From Alphaproteobacteria bacterium (GTDB lineage: Bacteria > Pseudomonadota > Alphaproteobacteria > UBA8366 > Aestuariispiraceae), in NCBI GenBank assembly GCA_033344895.1, contig JAWPMN010000001.1, positions 930,001-994,000 on the forward strand: a stretch of DNA of 64,000 nucleotides, given 5' to 3'. This document shows, piece by piece, positions 17,083 to 27,700 of this stretch. Position numbers and translations under genes: made by a program. Position 1 is the first letter of the stretch, and each line of letters opens with the position of its first letter. The notes beneath the pieces were generated by a model. That model was not told the origin of the DNA. It searched no databases and saw nothing but the letters and a program-made list of their open reading frames with translations.

Positions 17083-18482
17083 TGCTGCCCCGCCCGGTTG
17101 GATCCGCGCACAAATTCCTGAATGGCGTTCAGTGTGTTCGGCAGACGCTCGTAACGCTCCTCGCGCTCAAACAGGTCGCTCAGACGCGGCGGCAGCTGCG
17201 GACGTGTGCCGGTCGCCTCCTCGACGGAATCCGGGAACTTGGCCGGATGCGCGGTGGCCGCCACGACCAGCGGCACCGCCGGGTCCTGGCGCCGCGTCCA
17301 GCCCGCGACGACCCCGATCGCACTGTGCGGATCGACCAGTTCCCCGGTGGATTCAAGCACTGCCTTCATGGCGGCACGGCACTCATCATTGGACAGTCGA
17401 TGGGCCGAAAACAGCTGAAGGGCACGCTGCCAACGCTCCCGATCCAGGTCCAGCTTGCCTGACGCCCGGAAGGTCTGCATCAGATGCGCAACCGCCGGCC
17501 CGTCCCGATCCATCAATTCGAACAACAAGCGTTCGAAATTGCTGGAAACCTGGATATCCATAGACGGCGACAGGGTAGGCACCACGGTCTGCATCGACAT
17601 GTCGTTGGCATTGAAGAAGCGCGACAGGATGTCGTTTTCGTTGGCGCCGACGATCAGTTGCCCGATCGGCAAGCCCATCTGACGGGCGGCGTAGGCAGCG
17701 AAGACATTGCCGAAATTGCCGGTCGGCACGGCAAAGGACACCTCACGATCAGGCGCCCCCAGAGACAGGGCGGCATGGGCATAATAGACGATCTGACACA
17801 TGATCCGTGCCCAGTTGATTGAGTTCACCGCCGACAGGTGCATCTGATCGCGGAAAGCCATGTCATTGAACATCGCCTTCACCAGATCCTGGCAATCGTC
17901 GAACGTACCGTCGACGGCGATGTTGTGGACATTGGTAGCCTGGATCGTGGTCATCTGCCTGCGCTGCACGTCCGAGCAGCGCTGATAGGGATGCATGATG
18001 AAGATGTCCACCGCATCCCGGTCGCGGCAGGCCTCGATAGCAGCCGAACCGGTATCGCCCGAGGTGGCGCCGACGATACAGATCCGTTCGCCCCGCCGGG
18101 TCAGGACATGATCGAACATGCGACCGACCAACTGGAGCGCGTAGTCCTTGAAACTGAGCGTCGGACCGTGGAACAGCTCCATCAGCCAGGTATCCCCGCT
18201 GAGCTGTTTCAGCGGGGCGACGGCATCGTGGTCGAAGCCGCTATAGGCATCCGCCGCCATATCGGCGAAATCATCCTCGTCGATGGCGTCACCCAGATAG
18301 GGGGAGCACACGCGCGCGGCCAGCTCATCATAGGAAAGGCCACGCATCTCGCGCCATTCGGCGGCCGAGAAACGCGGCCAATCCGCCGGAACATAAAGCC
18401 CTCCGTCCCGGGCAAGCCCGGTCAGCAGAACGTCGTCAAATCCGAGATCCGGCGCCGTGCCGCGCGTACTGATGTAACGCAT
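17079..18482 (-). CDS. thrC: Threonine synthase
   Basis: This 467-residue PLP enzyme converts O-phosphohomoserine to threonine. HGPTLSFKD contains the Schiff-base lysine (Lys112), and VGATSGDTGSAAIEA is the phosphate-binding loop. The PTGNFGNVFAAYAARQMGLP stretch is typical of the fungal/proteobacterial threonine synthase subtype, whose N-terminus (MRYISTRG) is also seen here. It starts 9 bp after the MscS gene and overlaps the M16 peptidase start by 4 bp. No leader peptide or attenuator is visible upstream. Confidence 0.97.
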   Translation of the reverse strand: MRYISTRGTAPDLGFDDVLLTGLARDGGLYVPADWPRFSAAEWREMRGLSYDELAARVCSPYLGDAIDEDDFADMAADAYSGFDHDAVAPLKQLSGDTWLMELFHGPTLSFKDYALQLVGRMFDHVLTRRGERICIVGATSGDTGSAAIEACRDRDAVDIFIMHPYQRCSDVQRRQMTTIQATNVHNIAVDGTFDDCQDLVKAMFNDMAFRDQMHLSAVNSINWARIMCQIVYYAHAALSLGAPDREVSFAVPTGNFGNVFAAYAARQMGLPIGQLIVGANENDILSRFFNANDMSMQTVVPTLSPSMDIQVSSNFERLLFELMDRDGPAVAHLMQTFRASGKLDLDRERWQRALQLFSAHRLSNDECRAAMKAVLESTGELVDPHSAIGVVAGWTRRQDPAVPLVVAATAHPAKFPDSVEEATGTRPQLPPRLSDLFEREERYERLPNTLNAIQEFVRGSNRAGQQ

Positions 18483-18491
18483 TTTCGGTCC

Positions 18492-19334
18492 TTACTTTTC
18501 CGACGGTGCGGGCAGCATATGCACATCACGCTGCGGGTACGGAATGCTGAGGCCGCCTTCTTCGATCTTTTCCTTGGCCCAGCGGGTCATGTCCCATTTC
18601 AGGGCCCAGAAATCCGAACTCATCGCCCACATGCGCATGGTGATGTTCACCGAACTGTCGCCCAGCGTCGTTACCATGCATTGCGGCGCAGGATCCTTCA
18701 GCACGCGATCGTCCTTTTCCATCAGACCGGACAGAATTTCGACCGCCTTGCCGATATCATCGTCATAGGAAATCCCGACGACCAGATCCATGCGGCGCTT
18801 GTTGTTGCGCGAATAGTTCGTGATCTTCGAATTCCACAGGCTCGAGTTCGGACAGGAAACGTAGACGCCGTCCACCGTCGTGAACTGCGACGTGAACAGA
18901 CCGATTTCATCGACGGTCGCCGATACAGGACCGGCGTCGATAAAATCGCCCACCTTGAAGGGGCGCAGGATCAGAAGCATGATCCCTGCCGCGATGTTCT
19001 GAAGCGTACCCTGAAGCGCCAGACCGATTGCGAGGCCGGCGGCACCGAGTACGGCGATGATGCTGGCTGTCTGGACCCCGAACTGGCTCAGGATCGCAAT
19101 GACCGTCATGATGACGATCGTGTAGCGAACCAGGCTTGCGAAGAGCGGCTTCAGCGTGCCATCGACCCGCTTGTACTTGTCCAGCGTCCGCCGGGTCGCA
19201 CCGGAAAGCCAGCTGGCCAGCCAGAGACCGATGATCAGTATGATCAGAGCCTCAAGGATGTTGCTGCCATATTCCAGCGCAGTGGGAACAGCCCATTCCC
19301 AGAATTCCTGCATCTGCTTCGCGGTGTCTTCCAT
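18492..19334 (-). CDS. Small-conductance mechanosensitive channel (MscS family)
   Basis: This 280-residue MscS-type channel has three membrane segments at roughly 24-45, 70-90 and 93-115. The pore-lining third segment shows the Gly/Ala packing pattern AAGLAIGLALQGTLQNIAAG. It is followed by the beta domain (PFKVGDFIDAGPVSATVDEIGLFTSQFTTVDG) and the C-terminal vestibule domain. MscS channels open on membrane tension to release solutes after hypo-osmotic shock. It lies 3 bp after the M32 peptidase gene and 9 bp before thrC. The size is that of E. coli MscS, without added domains. Confidence 0.95.
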   Translation of the reverse strand: MEDTAKQMQEFWEWAVPTALEYGSNILEALIILIIGLWLASWLSGATRRTLDKYKRVDGTLKPLFASLVRYTIVIMTVIAILSQFGVQTASIIAVLGAAGLAIGLALQGTLQNIAAGIMLLILRPFKVGDFIDAGPVSATVDEIGLFTSQFTTVDGVYVSCPNSSLWNSKITNYSRNNKRRMDLVVGISYDDDIGKAVEILSGLMEKDDRVLKDPAPQCMVTTLGDSSVNITMRMWAMSSDFWALKWDMTRWAKEKIEEGGLSIPYPQRDVHMLPAPSEK

Positions 19335-19337
19335 TTC

Positions 19338-20837
19338 CTACTCTCCCAGATAGCGTTGCCGAAGATGCCGTTTGAAGGCGGCAGCGTTCAGCGGGTTTCC
19401 CGATGCGCTACGGATCAAGTCGTCTGATGTATTAAAGCAACCCTTCGAATGAATGGCATCGCGTAACCATGCCATCAAGGGTGAAAAGTCCCCGTTTGCA
19501 AGTGCCTGCGGAATGGTCGGCACCGCGCGGGCGGCCGCCTCCGCCAGTTGCGCCGCCAGCATGGCCCCCAACGTATAGGTCGGGAAGTAGCCGATGGCAC
19601 CGTCATACCAGTGGATGTCCTGAAGACAGCCCCTGCGGTCATCCGGCACATCGATGCCGAGCAAGCTCTTCATACCGTCATTCCAGGCTCCCGGAAGCTC
19701 CGCCAGGGGCAGATCGCCGGACAGAATGGCCCGCTCCAGCCGGGTGCGCAGAATGACGTGGGCCGGATAGGTCACCTCGTCCGCATCAACCCGAATGAAG
19801 TCCGGCTTCACCCATTGTTGCAGTCGGCGGAAGTTCTCCGGTTCATAGGCCGGATCGTCCCCCAGCACCGAGGCGGCCTGACCGGCCAGCCAGGTCAGAA
19901 ATCCGCTGGAGCGGCTGGCCTGCATCTCAATGCTGAGAGACTGACTTTCATGGACCACCATGCCAAGAGACTGACCGACCGGCTGCCGGATCCAGTCGCG
20001 GGGCAAGCCGGCCTCATAGGCCGCATGACCGCATTCATGCAGGGCGGCCATGACCGCAAATGTCGGCTCCTCTGCATTGTAACTCACGGTGATGCGCTGA
20101 TCGCCGGGATAGCCGGTTGAAAACGGATGGGCGCTGACATCGACCCGACCGCGGGTGAAATCGAAGCCGGTCGCGGCAGCCAGTTTCTCGACCAGGACCC
20201 TCTGTCGCTCGACCGGGGCCGGTTTCGGTTTCAGCGGCTCACCCCCTTTTACCTGCCGCTCCAGGACCTGCGGAAGGAAGTCGGGCAGAAATGCCGCATA
20301 ATCGTCGAAGATCGGGTCGAAATCGGCCGAGCGCGTTCCCGGAGCATAGGTTTCCACCAGGGCATCATAGGGCGACAGGCCAAAGACGTCGGCATAGGCA
20401 GCCGCGATCTCCCGGGTCAGTTCCACGACCCGTTGCAGCAGGGGTTGTACGGACGCAAAATCGGAACTGGCCCGCGCCTCCCGCCATGCATGCTCACAGG
20501 CGCTGGCGGCCTTGCTCATCGCTTCGACCAGGGATTCATCCAGGGCAGTCGTCAGCCTGTGGTCCCGGCGCATCTCGCGAAGATTTGCGGCCTCCCAATC
20601 CGTCAGATGCGTTACCGCCGCCTCGGCGTCATCCAGCAGTGCGGCCACCGCCGGATCCGTCATGGCCTGGTGCCGGATCAGCTTCATTTCGGCCAGTTGA
20701 TCGCTGCGCGGACCGGCACCGCCGTCGGGCATGGTCGTAGCCGCATCCCAGTGCAGGATCGTTGCGACCTCGCCCAGAACGGCCATGCGATGGAAGCGAC
20801 GCTCCAGATCCCGATAGGCAGCCTTCGAATCGGTCAT
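19338..20837 (-). CDS. M32 family metallocarboxypeptidase
   Basis: This 499-residue protein is a thermostable-carboxypeptidase-type M32 enzyme that removes C-terminal residues from peptides in the cytoplasm. The zinc motif HECGH lies in the stretch AVMAALHECGHAAYEAGLPRDW. Nearby are the family motifs HESQS and DVSAHPFSTG. The ATG at 20837 was chosen because it overlaps the surf1 stop as ATGA and gives the normal N-terminus; an upstream extension is out-of-frame surf1 sequence. It is probably co-transcribed with the oxidase assembly genes. Confidence 0.95.
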   Translation of the reverse strand: MTDSKAAYRDLERRFHRMAVLGEVATILHWDAATTMPDGGAGPRSDQLAEMKLIRHQAMTDPAVAALLDDAEAAVTHLTDWEAANLREMRRDHRLTTALDESLVEAMSKAASACEHAWREARASSDFASVQPLLQRVVELTREIAAAYADVFGLSPYDALVETYAPGTRSADFDPIFDDYAAFLPDFLPQVLERQVKGGEPLKPKPAPVERQRVLVEKLAAATGFDFTRGRVDVSAHPFSTGYPGDQRITVSYNAEEPTFAVMAALHECGHAAYEAGLPRDWIRQPVGQSLGMVVHESQSLSIEMQASRSSGFLTWLAGQAASVLGDDPAYEPENFRRLQQWVKPDFIRVDADEVTYPAHVILRTRLERAILSGDLPLAELPGAWNDGMKSLLGIDVPDDRRGCLQDIHWYDGAIGYFPTYTLGAMLAAQLAEAAARAVPTIPQALANGDFSPLMAWLRDAIHSKGCFNTSDDLIRSASGNPLNAAAFKRHLRQRYLGE

Positions 20838-21553
20838 TCGCCGTTTCCGCCGCGACGATGGTAGACGACATAAATCACCACCAGCGCACCGGCCAGCAGG
20901 AACCATGTGAGGGCATACTGCAGATGGTCATTGCGGATATCCAGAATCCATTGCCGGCCAAGAGGATAGGTGCCCGGGACGTCCGTGTTACCATCCACGA
21001 CATAGAAGTTCGTCAGGGACAGCGACGCCGTTTCCTCAATCTGGGCCTGATCAACCGAATACCAGACATTGTTCGCCGGTTCGTTCTCCGGCAGGAAGAC
21101 CCGCTGCAGGCCGGTGATGGGACGCTGAAACCGGACAATGCCTTCCACCGTAACCGGGCCGTCGACCAGCCCGTCAGGACGGGCCGAGCGCTCTTTCAGT
21201 TCGAACGGCACCCAGCCTCGATTCACCAGCACAGTCTGCGCGTCGGGCATGTCGGTGCGGCGCAACGGAGTCAGGATATGGAGACCCGGATTTCCGTTCA
21301 GCGACCGGTTCAGCAGGTGAACCTCCTGGTCGTGCAGAAATTCGCCGGTCACGGTGACGCGCTGAAATTCCCACTCGTCGATATCGAGATCGCCTGCCGG
21401 AAGGGCAACGGCTTCGGCCTCAGCCCGCGTATGCAGCCGGTCCAGCAGGGTTTCCTTCCATTCCAGGCGCTGCAGCTGCCAGGCGCCGAGCCAGACCAGG
21501 GCCACCAGCGCGGGAAGAGTGAACAGGGTAGGGATCAATTTCGGTCGGAACAT
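20834..21553 (-). CDS. SURF1 family cytochrome oxidase biogenesis protein
   Basis: This 239-residue protein has the SURF1 layout: an N-terminal membrane helix (about 7-24), a periplasmic beta domain, and a C-terminal helix (about 212-231). Diagnostic stretches are GAWQLQRLEWKE, VTVTGEFLHDQEVHL and VLVNRGWVPFEL. SURF1 helps deliver or insert heme a into subunit I of aa3-type oxidases. It starts 7 bp after the DUF983 gene and overlaps the M32 gene by 4 bp. The ATG at 21553 gives the expected short cytoplasmic leader (MFRPKLIPTL). Confidence 0.95.
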   Translation of the reverse strand: MFRPKLIPTLFTLPALVALVWLGAWQLQRLEWKETLLDRLHTRAEAEAVALPAGDLDIDEWEFQRVTVTGEFLHDQEVHLLNRSLNGNPGLHILTPLRRTDMPDAQTVLVNRGWVPFELKERSARPDGLVDGPVTVEGIVRFQRPITGLQRVFLPENEPANNVWYSVDQAQIEETASLSLTNFYVVDGNTDVPGTYPLGRQWILDIRNDHLQYALTWFLLAGALVVIYVVYHRRGGNGE

Positions 21554-21560
21554 CTGTCTC

Positions 21561-21932
21561 TCACGACTTATCGTAGCTGTCAGTGCCGGTATCGCTGGCC
21601 TGATTGACATATTGCAATGCAATCAGAAGCCCCTTCGTGCGGGGCAGCATAATCAGGGTCAGAATGCTGACCACCGGCACGGCAATGACAATAGGGACCC
21701 AGATGGCGGTATCAAATGCCAACATCACCCAGGCGCCCAGACCGACGCCGATGGCACCGATGATCAGGATCAGAAAGGGGACGGCACCATCTCCGGCATT
21801 CTCGAAGCTGTACTTCAGGCCGCAATGGCCGCATTCATCCGCGACCTTGAGGAAACCGGAATAGAGGGGGCCGGTGCCGCAACGCGGGCATCGGCCGCGA
21901 AAACCGGTATGCAAGGGAGATGGCGCAGTCAT
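21561..21932 (-). CDS. DUF983 family membrane protein
   Basis: This 123-residue protein begins with a zinc-ribbon-like region: CPRCG, then CGHCG about 20 residues later. Two membrane segments (about 50-72 and 76-97) follow. This is the DUF983 pattern, often found in alphaproteobacteria between the cytochrome oxidase subunit III gene and surf1, as here. The function is not established; genomic context suggests oxidase biogenesis. The ATG at 21932 leads directly into the TGFRGRCPRCG motif. It is preceded by a terminator-like hairpin after ctaE, so it may be expressed at a lower level or from its own start. Confidence 0.9.
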   Translation of the reverse strand: MTAPSPLHTGFRGRCPRCGTGPLYSGFLKVADECGHCGLKYSFENAGDGAVPFLILIIGAIGVGLGAWVMLAFDTAIWVPIVIAVPVVSILTLIMLPRTKGLLIALQYVNQASDTGTDSYDKS

Positions 21933-21989
21933 CGTACAGATCCTTCTGGTCACGCCGGGCGAAGCCGGAAGCCGCGATGTCGCTCCCCC

Positions 21990-22025
21990 AAAAACCGAAC
22001 GGGCCGCCTGTTCCCAGGCGGCCCG
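21990..22025 (-). terminator. Rho-independent-type terminator after ctaE
   Basis: A perfect 11-bp stem (22000-22010 with 22015-22025, GGGCCGCCTG core) with a TTCC loop lies 20 bp after the ctaE stop. On the minus strand it is followed by GTTCGG and then five T residues. This is a good intrinsic terminator. Because DUF983 and surf1 continue in the same direction, it may act as an attenuator between structural and assembly genes. Confidence 0.75.
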
Positions 22026-22045
22026 CACAACTCAACTCTGGCCGA

Positions 22046-22885
22046 TCAGCCGCCCCACCAGTAGACGCAGACGAACAGGAACAGCCACACAACATCAACG
22101 AAGTGCCAATACCAGGCCGCAGCCTCGAAACCGAAATGCTTGCTCGGCGTGAAGTCGCCGCGCGACGCCCGGATCAGGCAAACCAGCAGGAACAGCGTTC
22201 CGACGATAACGTGGAAACCGTGGAAGCCGGTCGCCATGTAGAAGGTCGACGAGTAGATGCCTTCCGTGAAACCGAAGGCCGCATGGCCGTACTCATAGGC
22301 CTGCAGCGCGGTGAAGCAGGCGCCCAGAACGACCGTCAGAGCCAGCCCCTGGATGAGTTCCTTGCGCTTGCCTTCGCGCAGGGCGTGGTGTGCCCAGGTC
22401 ACGGTGCAGCCCGACAGCAGCAGGATCATCGTGTTCATCAGCGGCAGATGGAACGGATCGAAGGTCTCGATATGCGCCGGCGGCCATTGCCCGCCATTGG
22501 CTTCCGTCCGCCAGAACTGGATTTCCTCGGTCGCAAACAGGCTGGCGTCGAAGAAGGCCCAGAAGAATGCGGCGAAGAACATCACCTCGGAGGCGATGAA
22601 CAGCGACATGCCGTAGCGCAGCCCCAGCTGCACGACCGGCTTGTGGTCGCCCGCATGAGACTCTCGAACCACATCGCGCCACCAGAAATACATGGTGCAC
22701 AACACCATGATCAGCCCGATTGCCGTTCCCGCCAGGCCGATGGAAAAATCGCCCAGCATTGTCGGATGCATATACCAAACCGTGCCGAAAGCCAGCACGA
22801 AGCCGCTCAGCGCACCGAATGCCGGCCACGGGCTCGGATTTACCAAGTGATAGTCGTGGTCGACCGCGTGATGATCGCCTGCCAT
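22046..22885 (-). CDS. ctaE: Cytochrome c oxidase subunit III
   Basis: This 279-residue protein has the seven-helix profile of subunit III of aa3-type oxidase. Family stretches visible are HPWPAFG-like PSPWPAFGAL at the N-terminus, WWRDVVRES, GLRYGMSLFIASEVMFFAAFFWAFF, and the C-terminal FHGFHVIVGT and WYWHFVDVVWLFLFVCVYWWG. Subunit III stabilises turnover of the core enzyme. It follows ctaG after 108 bp and is followed by a terminator-like hairpin. Confidence 0.97.
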   Translation of the reverse strand: MAGDHHAVDHDYHLVNPSPWPAFGALSGFVLAFGTVWYMHPTMLGDFSIGLAGTAIGLIMVLCTMYFWWRDVVRESHAGDHKPVVQLGLRYGMSLFIASEVMFFAAFFWAFFDASLFATEEIQFWRTEANGGQWPPAHIETFDPFHLPLMNTMILLLSGCTVTWAHHALREGKRKELIQGLALTVVLGACFTALQAYEYGHAAFGFTEGIYSSTFYMATGFHGFHVIVGTLFLLVCLIRASRGDFTPSKHFGFEAAAWYWHFVDVVWLFLFVCVYWWGG

Positions 22886-22993
22886 GGCTTACCCCCGTCT
22901 CTGAGGCACCGAAACCGTTCCGGCGCCGTCGTCACTATACTTCAAAACCTGTCCCGGTCCCGCACCAGCGGCACCGTTCTCACCCAATCGGCG

Positions 22994-23590
22994 TCAGTTG
23001 ACCGGCGCCGGCTGTCCGGACGCGGCGGTGCTGCCGGCCCCGGACGTGTCTTCTTCAACTTCCATCGGGAAGAATGTGTAAGACAATGTGATCGTATCCA
23101 CATCGTCCAGATTTCTGTCTTCAGCGATGGCCGGATCGACATAGAAGCTGACCGGCATGGCCACCCTCTGGCCGGGCTCCAGCACCTGCTCAGTAAAGCA
23201 GAAGCATTCAACCTTCGTGAAATACTGTCCCGCCTTCAGCGGCGTCACATTGAACGTCGCGGTCCCGACCGTGCGCGTGTCCGTGGGATTCTCCGCGGCA
23301 TAGAAGGCCATTGCGGATTCACCGACGCGGACATCCACACTCCGCTGCTCTGGGCTGAAGCGCCACGGCAGCGCTACATTGGTCGACGCATCGAAACGGA
23401 CCGTGATAACGCGATCCAGCACCTCGCCCGGCGCGGTGGCCGACACCTGCGTTGTTCCGCCATAGCCCGTAACCCGGCAGAACAGATCGTAGAGCGGCAC
23501 AGCGGCGAAGCTGAGACCGATCATGCAGCCGACAGCTAAAACACAGCCAGCCAGCATCCTTCTATTCTTGCGGGCGAGTTGGGGATCCAT
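22994..23590 (-). CDS. ctaG: Cytochrome c oxidase assembly protein CtaG (Cox11 type)
   Basis: This 198-residue Cox11-type protein inserts copper into the CuB site of subunit I. One N-terminal membrane segment (about 12-30) is followed by PLYDLFCRVTGYGGTTQV and the periplasmic immunoglobulin-like domain. The copper-binding CFCF motif is visible (VECFCFTEQVLEPGQ). It lies 11 bp after the small CoxF-like gene and 108 bp before ctaE, the standard alphaproteobacterial order. Confidence 0.96.
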   Translation of the reverse strand: MDPQLARKNRRMLAGCVLAVGCMIGLSFAAVPLYDLFCRVTGYGGTTQVSATAPGEVLDRVITVRFDASTNVALPWRFSPEQRSVDVRVGESAMAFYAAENPTDTRTVGTATFNVTPLKAGQYFTKVECFCFTEQVLEPGQRVAMPVSFYVDPAIAEDRNLDDVDTITLSYTFFPMEVEEDTSGAGSTAASGQPAPVN

Positions 23591-23601
23591 GCCGTTCTTC
23601 C

Positions 23602-23772
23602 TCAGCCGCCCATCGAGGCGTCGATACCCGCCTGCATCCGCACGATCGTGACGACGAACACGATGACGACGAATGCCCCGACAGCCAGCGCCACCGCGAC
23701 GTTGCGGCTGCGTTGACGGCGGCGGATTTCCTCGTCCGTCATCGCCAGGTCGTTCTTGTCATCGGCAGCCAT
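23602..23772 (-). CDS. Small CoxF-like single-span membrane protein
   Basis: This 56-residue protein has a charged N-terminal half (DEEIRRRQRSRN) followed by one membrane helix (about 25-45) and a short C-terminus. The ATG at 23772 has an excellent ribosome binding site (AAGGAGG, 6 bp spacing), so it is a real gene despite its size. Small proteins of this kind sit between ctaB and ctaG in many alphaproteobacteria and are usually called CoxF or left hypothetical. A role in oxidase assembly is inferred from position only. Confidence 0.85.
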   Translation of the reverse strand: MAADDKNDLAMTDEEIRRRQRSRNVAVALAVGAFVVIVFVVTIVRMQAGIDASMGG

Positions 23773-23798
23773 TTGCGCCTCCTTCATGGCCATCGCCG

Positions 23799-24710
23799 TC
23801 AGACGGCAAGGCCCGCGCCGGCATCGAGGATCATCGCCCCGAACAGCGCGAACAGATAGAAAATCGAATAGCCGAACATCCGCTTCGCCGACTTGTCCGT
23901 GTCGTCGAACCAGACGGCAATGGCGGACAGCGTGAACAGGATGCCCAGCACCGCAGCGGCGGCACCGTATAGCGGGCCGGCAATGCCGAGCCAGTAGGGC
24001 GCCACGGCCAGCGGCAGCAGCAGGACCGTGTAGGCCAGCATCTGCAGCTTGGTCGAACGGACACCGGCAACGACCGGCAGCATCGGCACGCCGGCATCGG
24101 CGTAGTCGCCGCGACGATAGAGTGCCAGCGCCCAGAAATGCGGCGGCGTCCAGAAGAAGATCAGGCTGAACAGAACGACGGATTCGATGGAAATCCCGCC
24201 GGTCACCGCGGCCCAGCCGATCATTGGCGGGAACGCACCGGCCGCCCCGCCGATCACGATGTTCTGGGGCGTCGACCGCTTCAGCCACATTGTATAGATG
24301 AAGACATAGAACAGGATTGCGACGGCCAGGATGGCGGCCGCCATGTAGTTCACGGCCAGTGCCATAAGGAAGACCGACCCCACCGCGAGGACAGTTCCGA
24401 AAGCCAGCGCATCGTCCGCCGCGATCTTGCCGCGCGGGATCGGCCGTCCACGAGTCCGGGTCATGATCGCGTCGATGTCGCGATCGTACCACATGTTGAT
24501 CGCACCGGCCGCGCCGGAACCGACGGCGATGCACAGAACGGCAACAGCCGCGAGAACGGGATGCAGATCGCCGGGCGCCAGAATCAGGCCGGCAAAACCG
24601 GAAAAGACGACAAGCGACATCACCCGCGGCTTCAAAAGGCGGATGTAATCCCGGACCTCCGCCCCCTTCGAACCGGCGGCCAGACCATCTTGCAAAGCCG
24701 TCTCGCTCAC
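23799..24710 (-). CDS. ctaB: Protoheme IX farnesyltransferase (heme O synthase)
   Basis: This 303-residue UbiA-family enzyme adds a farnesyl group to heme b to make heme o, the precursor of heme a. The prenyl-diphosphate-binding motif NMWYDRDIDAIMTRTRGRPI (about 93-112) is clear, with a second conserved loop YRRGDYADAGVPMLPVV. About nine membrane helices are predicted. It lies between ctaD and the small CoxF-like gene; a strong hairpin occupies the 93-bp ctaD-ctaB gap. No ctaA (heme A synthase) is in the window. Confidence 0.97.
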   Translation of the reverse strand: MSETALQDGLAAGSKGAEVRDYIRLLKPRVMSLVVFSGFAGLILAPGDLHPVLAAVAVLCIAVGSGAAGAINMWYDRDIDAIMTRTRGRPIPRGKIAADDALAFGTVLAVGSVFLMALAVNYMAAAILAVAILFYVFIYTMWLKRSTPQNIVIGGAAGAFPPMIGWAAVTGGISIESVVLFSLIFFWTPPHFWALALYRRGDYADAGVPMLPVVAGVRSTKLQMLAYTVLLLPLAVAPYWLGIAGPLYGAAAAVLGILFTLSAIAVWFDDTDKSAKRMFGYSIFYLFALFGAMILDAGAGLAV

Positions 24711-24753
24711 GTCTCTAGAACCTCTAACAAGCCAACAAACGTCATGTCACGAA

Positions 24754-24802
24754 CCGTGCTCCCGCCGCCGGAACAGTTCGCCCGGCGGCGGGTAGAACAC
24801 GG
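24754..24802 (-). terminator. Strong inverted repeat between ctaD and ctaB
   Basis: An 11-bp perfect stem (CCCGCCGCCGG at 24761-24771 with its complement at 24782-24792, 10-nt loop) is extended by an outer CCGTG/CACGG pairing. It sits just after the ctaD stop. No T-run follows on the minus strand, so it may be a weak terminator or an mRNA 3'-end stabiliser and not a full stop to transcription. Confidence 0.5.
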
Positions 24803-24803
24803 A

Positions 24804-26438
<1,635 letters not shown>

Positions 26439-26480
26439 TTAGCGGACCCCGCACCGAAACAGGGCCCTCTCCTGCCCCGA

Positions 26481-27359
26481 TTATTGCGCGGCGCCGGCCG
26501 GCGTCACCGCCAGCGCTTCACCCGTGCCGGGCTTGCGAGCTTCTTCGACCAGGTCGTACTTCTCGCGCGCTTCGGCCGCCCAGGCCTCGAACTCATCCTT
26601 CGGGACGACCCGGACGTGGATCGGCATGAAGGCGTGATCCGTGCCGCAAAGCTCGGAGCAGAACCCGAAATACTCACCCGTCTTCTCGATCGGGCTCAGC
26701 GGAAATTCGTTCAGACGCCCCGGCACCGTATCCATGCGCACCCCGAAATCGCTAAGCGACCAGTTGTGGAGCACGTCCGCCGACGTCATCTGCAGGCGGA
26801 TCTTGGTGTTGGCCGGCAGGACGATGATTTCGTCCGTCGCCATCAGACGCTCAACGCCCAACTGCTCCGCTTCCTCATGGGTGCGCGCGGCGACATAGGC
26901 GTCGATCTTGAAGTTGCCGTGATCGGGATACTGATATTCCCAGTACCACTGATGCCCAACGATCTTCAGCGTCATTTCCGACCCTTCGAAATCGTCGGTC
27001 GCATAAAGCAGCGACAACGACGGGAAGGCGAGCACGACCAGGATCACCACCGGAATACCAGTCCAAAGGACCTCCAGCAGGGAATTGTGTGTCGTCTTGG
27101 ACGGGACCGGATTGGCGCTTTCGCGGAACCGCCAGCAGACATAGAGCAGCAGCACCAGCACAAAGATGGTGATGATCGTGATGATCGGCATCAGCCAATA
27201 GGTATGGAACTCGTCCATTTGGCGGGCCAGCGCCGTGACCGGCTCCGGCAGCCCAAGCTGCCAGGGTTCGGCCTTCGCTGCCAGCGCTTGACCGGCGGTC
27301 GCCACGGCGCCTACCGCCAACGCGCTCAGTCCCGAAAGGATGGTGAAGAGCTTGCGCAC
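26481..27359 (-). CDS. ctaC: Cytochrome c oxidase subunit II
   Basis: This 292-residue protein has a signal peptide (about 1-27), two membrane helices, then the periplasmic cupredoxin domain with the CuA site. The motif GFCSELCGTDHAFMP supplies the two Cys and one His ligand, with a further ligand His in VLHNWSLSDFG. It accepts electrons from cytochrome c. There is no fused cytochrome c domain. The start was taken as the GTG at 27359 because GGAG sits 7 bp upstream and the signal peptide then begins correctly. It is the promoter-proximal oxidase gene. Confidence 0.96.
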   Translation of the reverse strand: MRKLFTILSGLSALAVGAVATAGQALAAKAEPWQLGLPEPVTALARQMDEFHTYWLMPIITIITIFVLVLLLYVCWRFRESANPVPSKTTHNSLLEVLWTGIPVVILVVLAFPSLSLLYATDDFEGSEMTLKIVGHQWYWEYQYPDHGNFKIDAYVAARTHEEAEQLGVERLMATDEIIVLPANTKIRLQMTSADVLHNWSLSDFGVRMDTVPGRLNEFPLSPIEKTGEYFGFCSELCGTDHAFMPIHVRVVPKDEFEAWAAEAREKYDLVEEARKPGTGEALAVTPAGAAQ

Positions 27360-27700
27360 CCTATTTCTCCCGTCTTTACCCCCGCGCCTGCGAATTCCCG
27401 ATCCGCAGGAGCGATGCAAACCTCGTCGATTCAGATCCTGTCACGGCCGCGTACCGACGGCCCGTAATACAGCTCTATCCGAACGTCTCACATAGTACCT
27501 CGCTATGCGCCTCATTCAAGGCGGCGCCGGGTAGGGTCTTTCTGACGATCGGCCCTCCGGTAGCTCCGCGCGTTAAACACCAGCATCGCCCGCAAATCAA
27601 CGGAATTCAGGGGCTTGCGAAGAAATTTCATTGCCCGCCAAGCCCGAGATTCCGGCGTCAGCGACAGATTGTAGCACCTGATCCGGGGCGCCGTCGGGCT
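27360..27700 (-). promoter_or_regulatory. Intergenic region upstream of the cytochrome oxidase genes
   Basis: These 341 bp separate the DUF3422 gene from ctaC and must contain the ctaC promoter. I found no further coding potential with a ribosome binding site, no convincing terminator for DUF3422 and no clear operator palindrome. The ctaC ribosome binding site (GGGAG) is at its left end. Confidence 0.5.
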
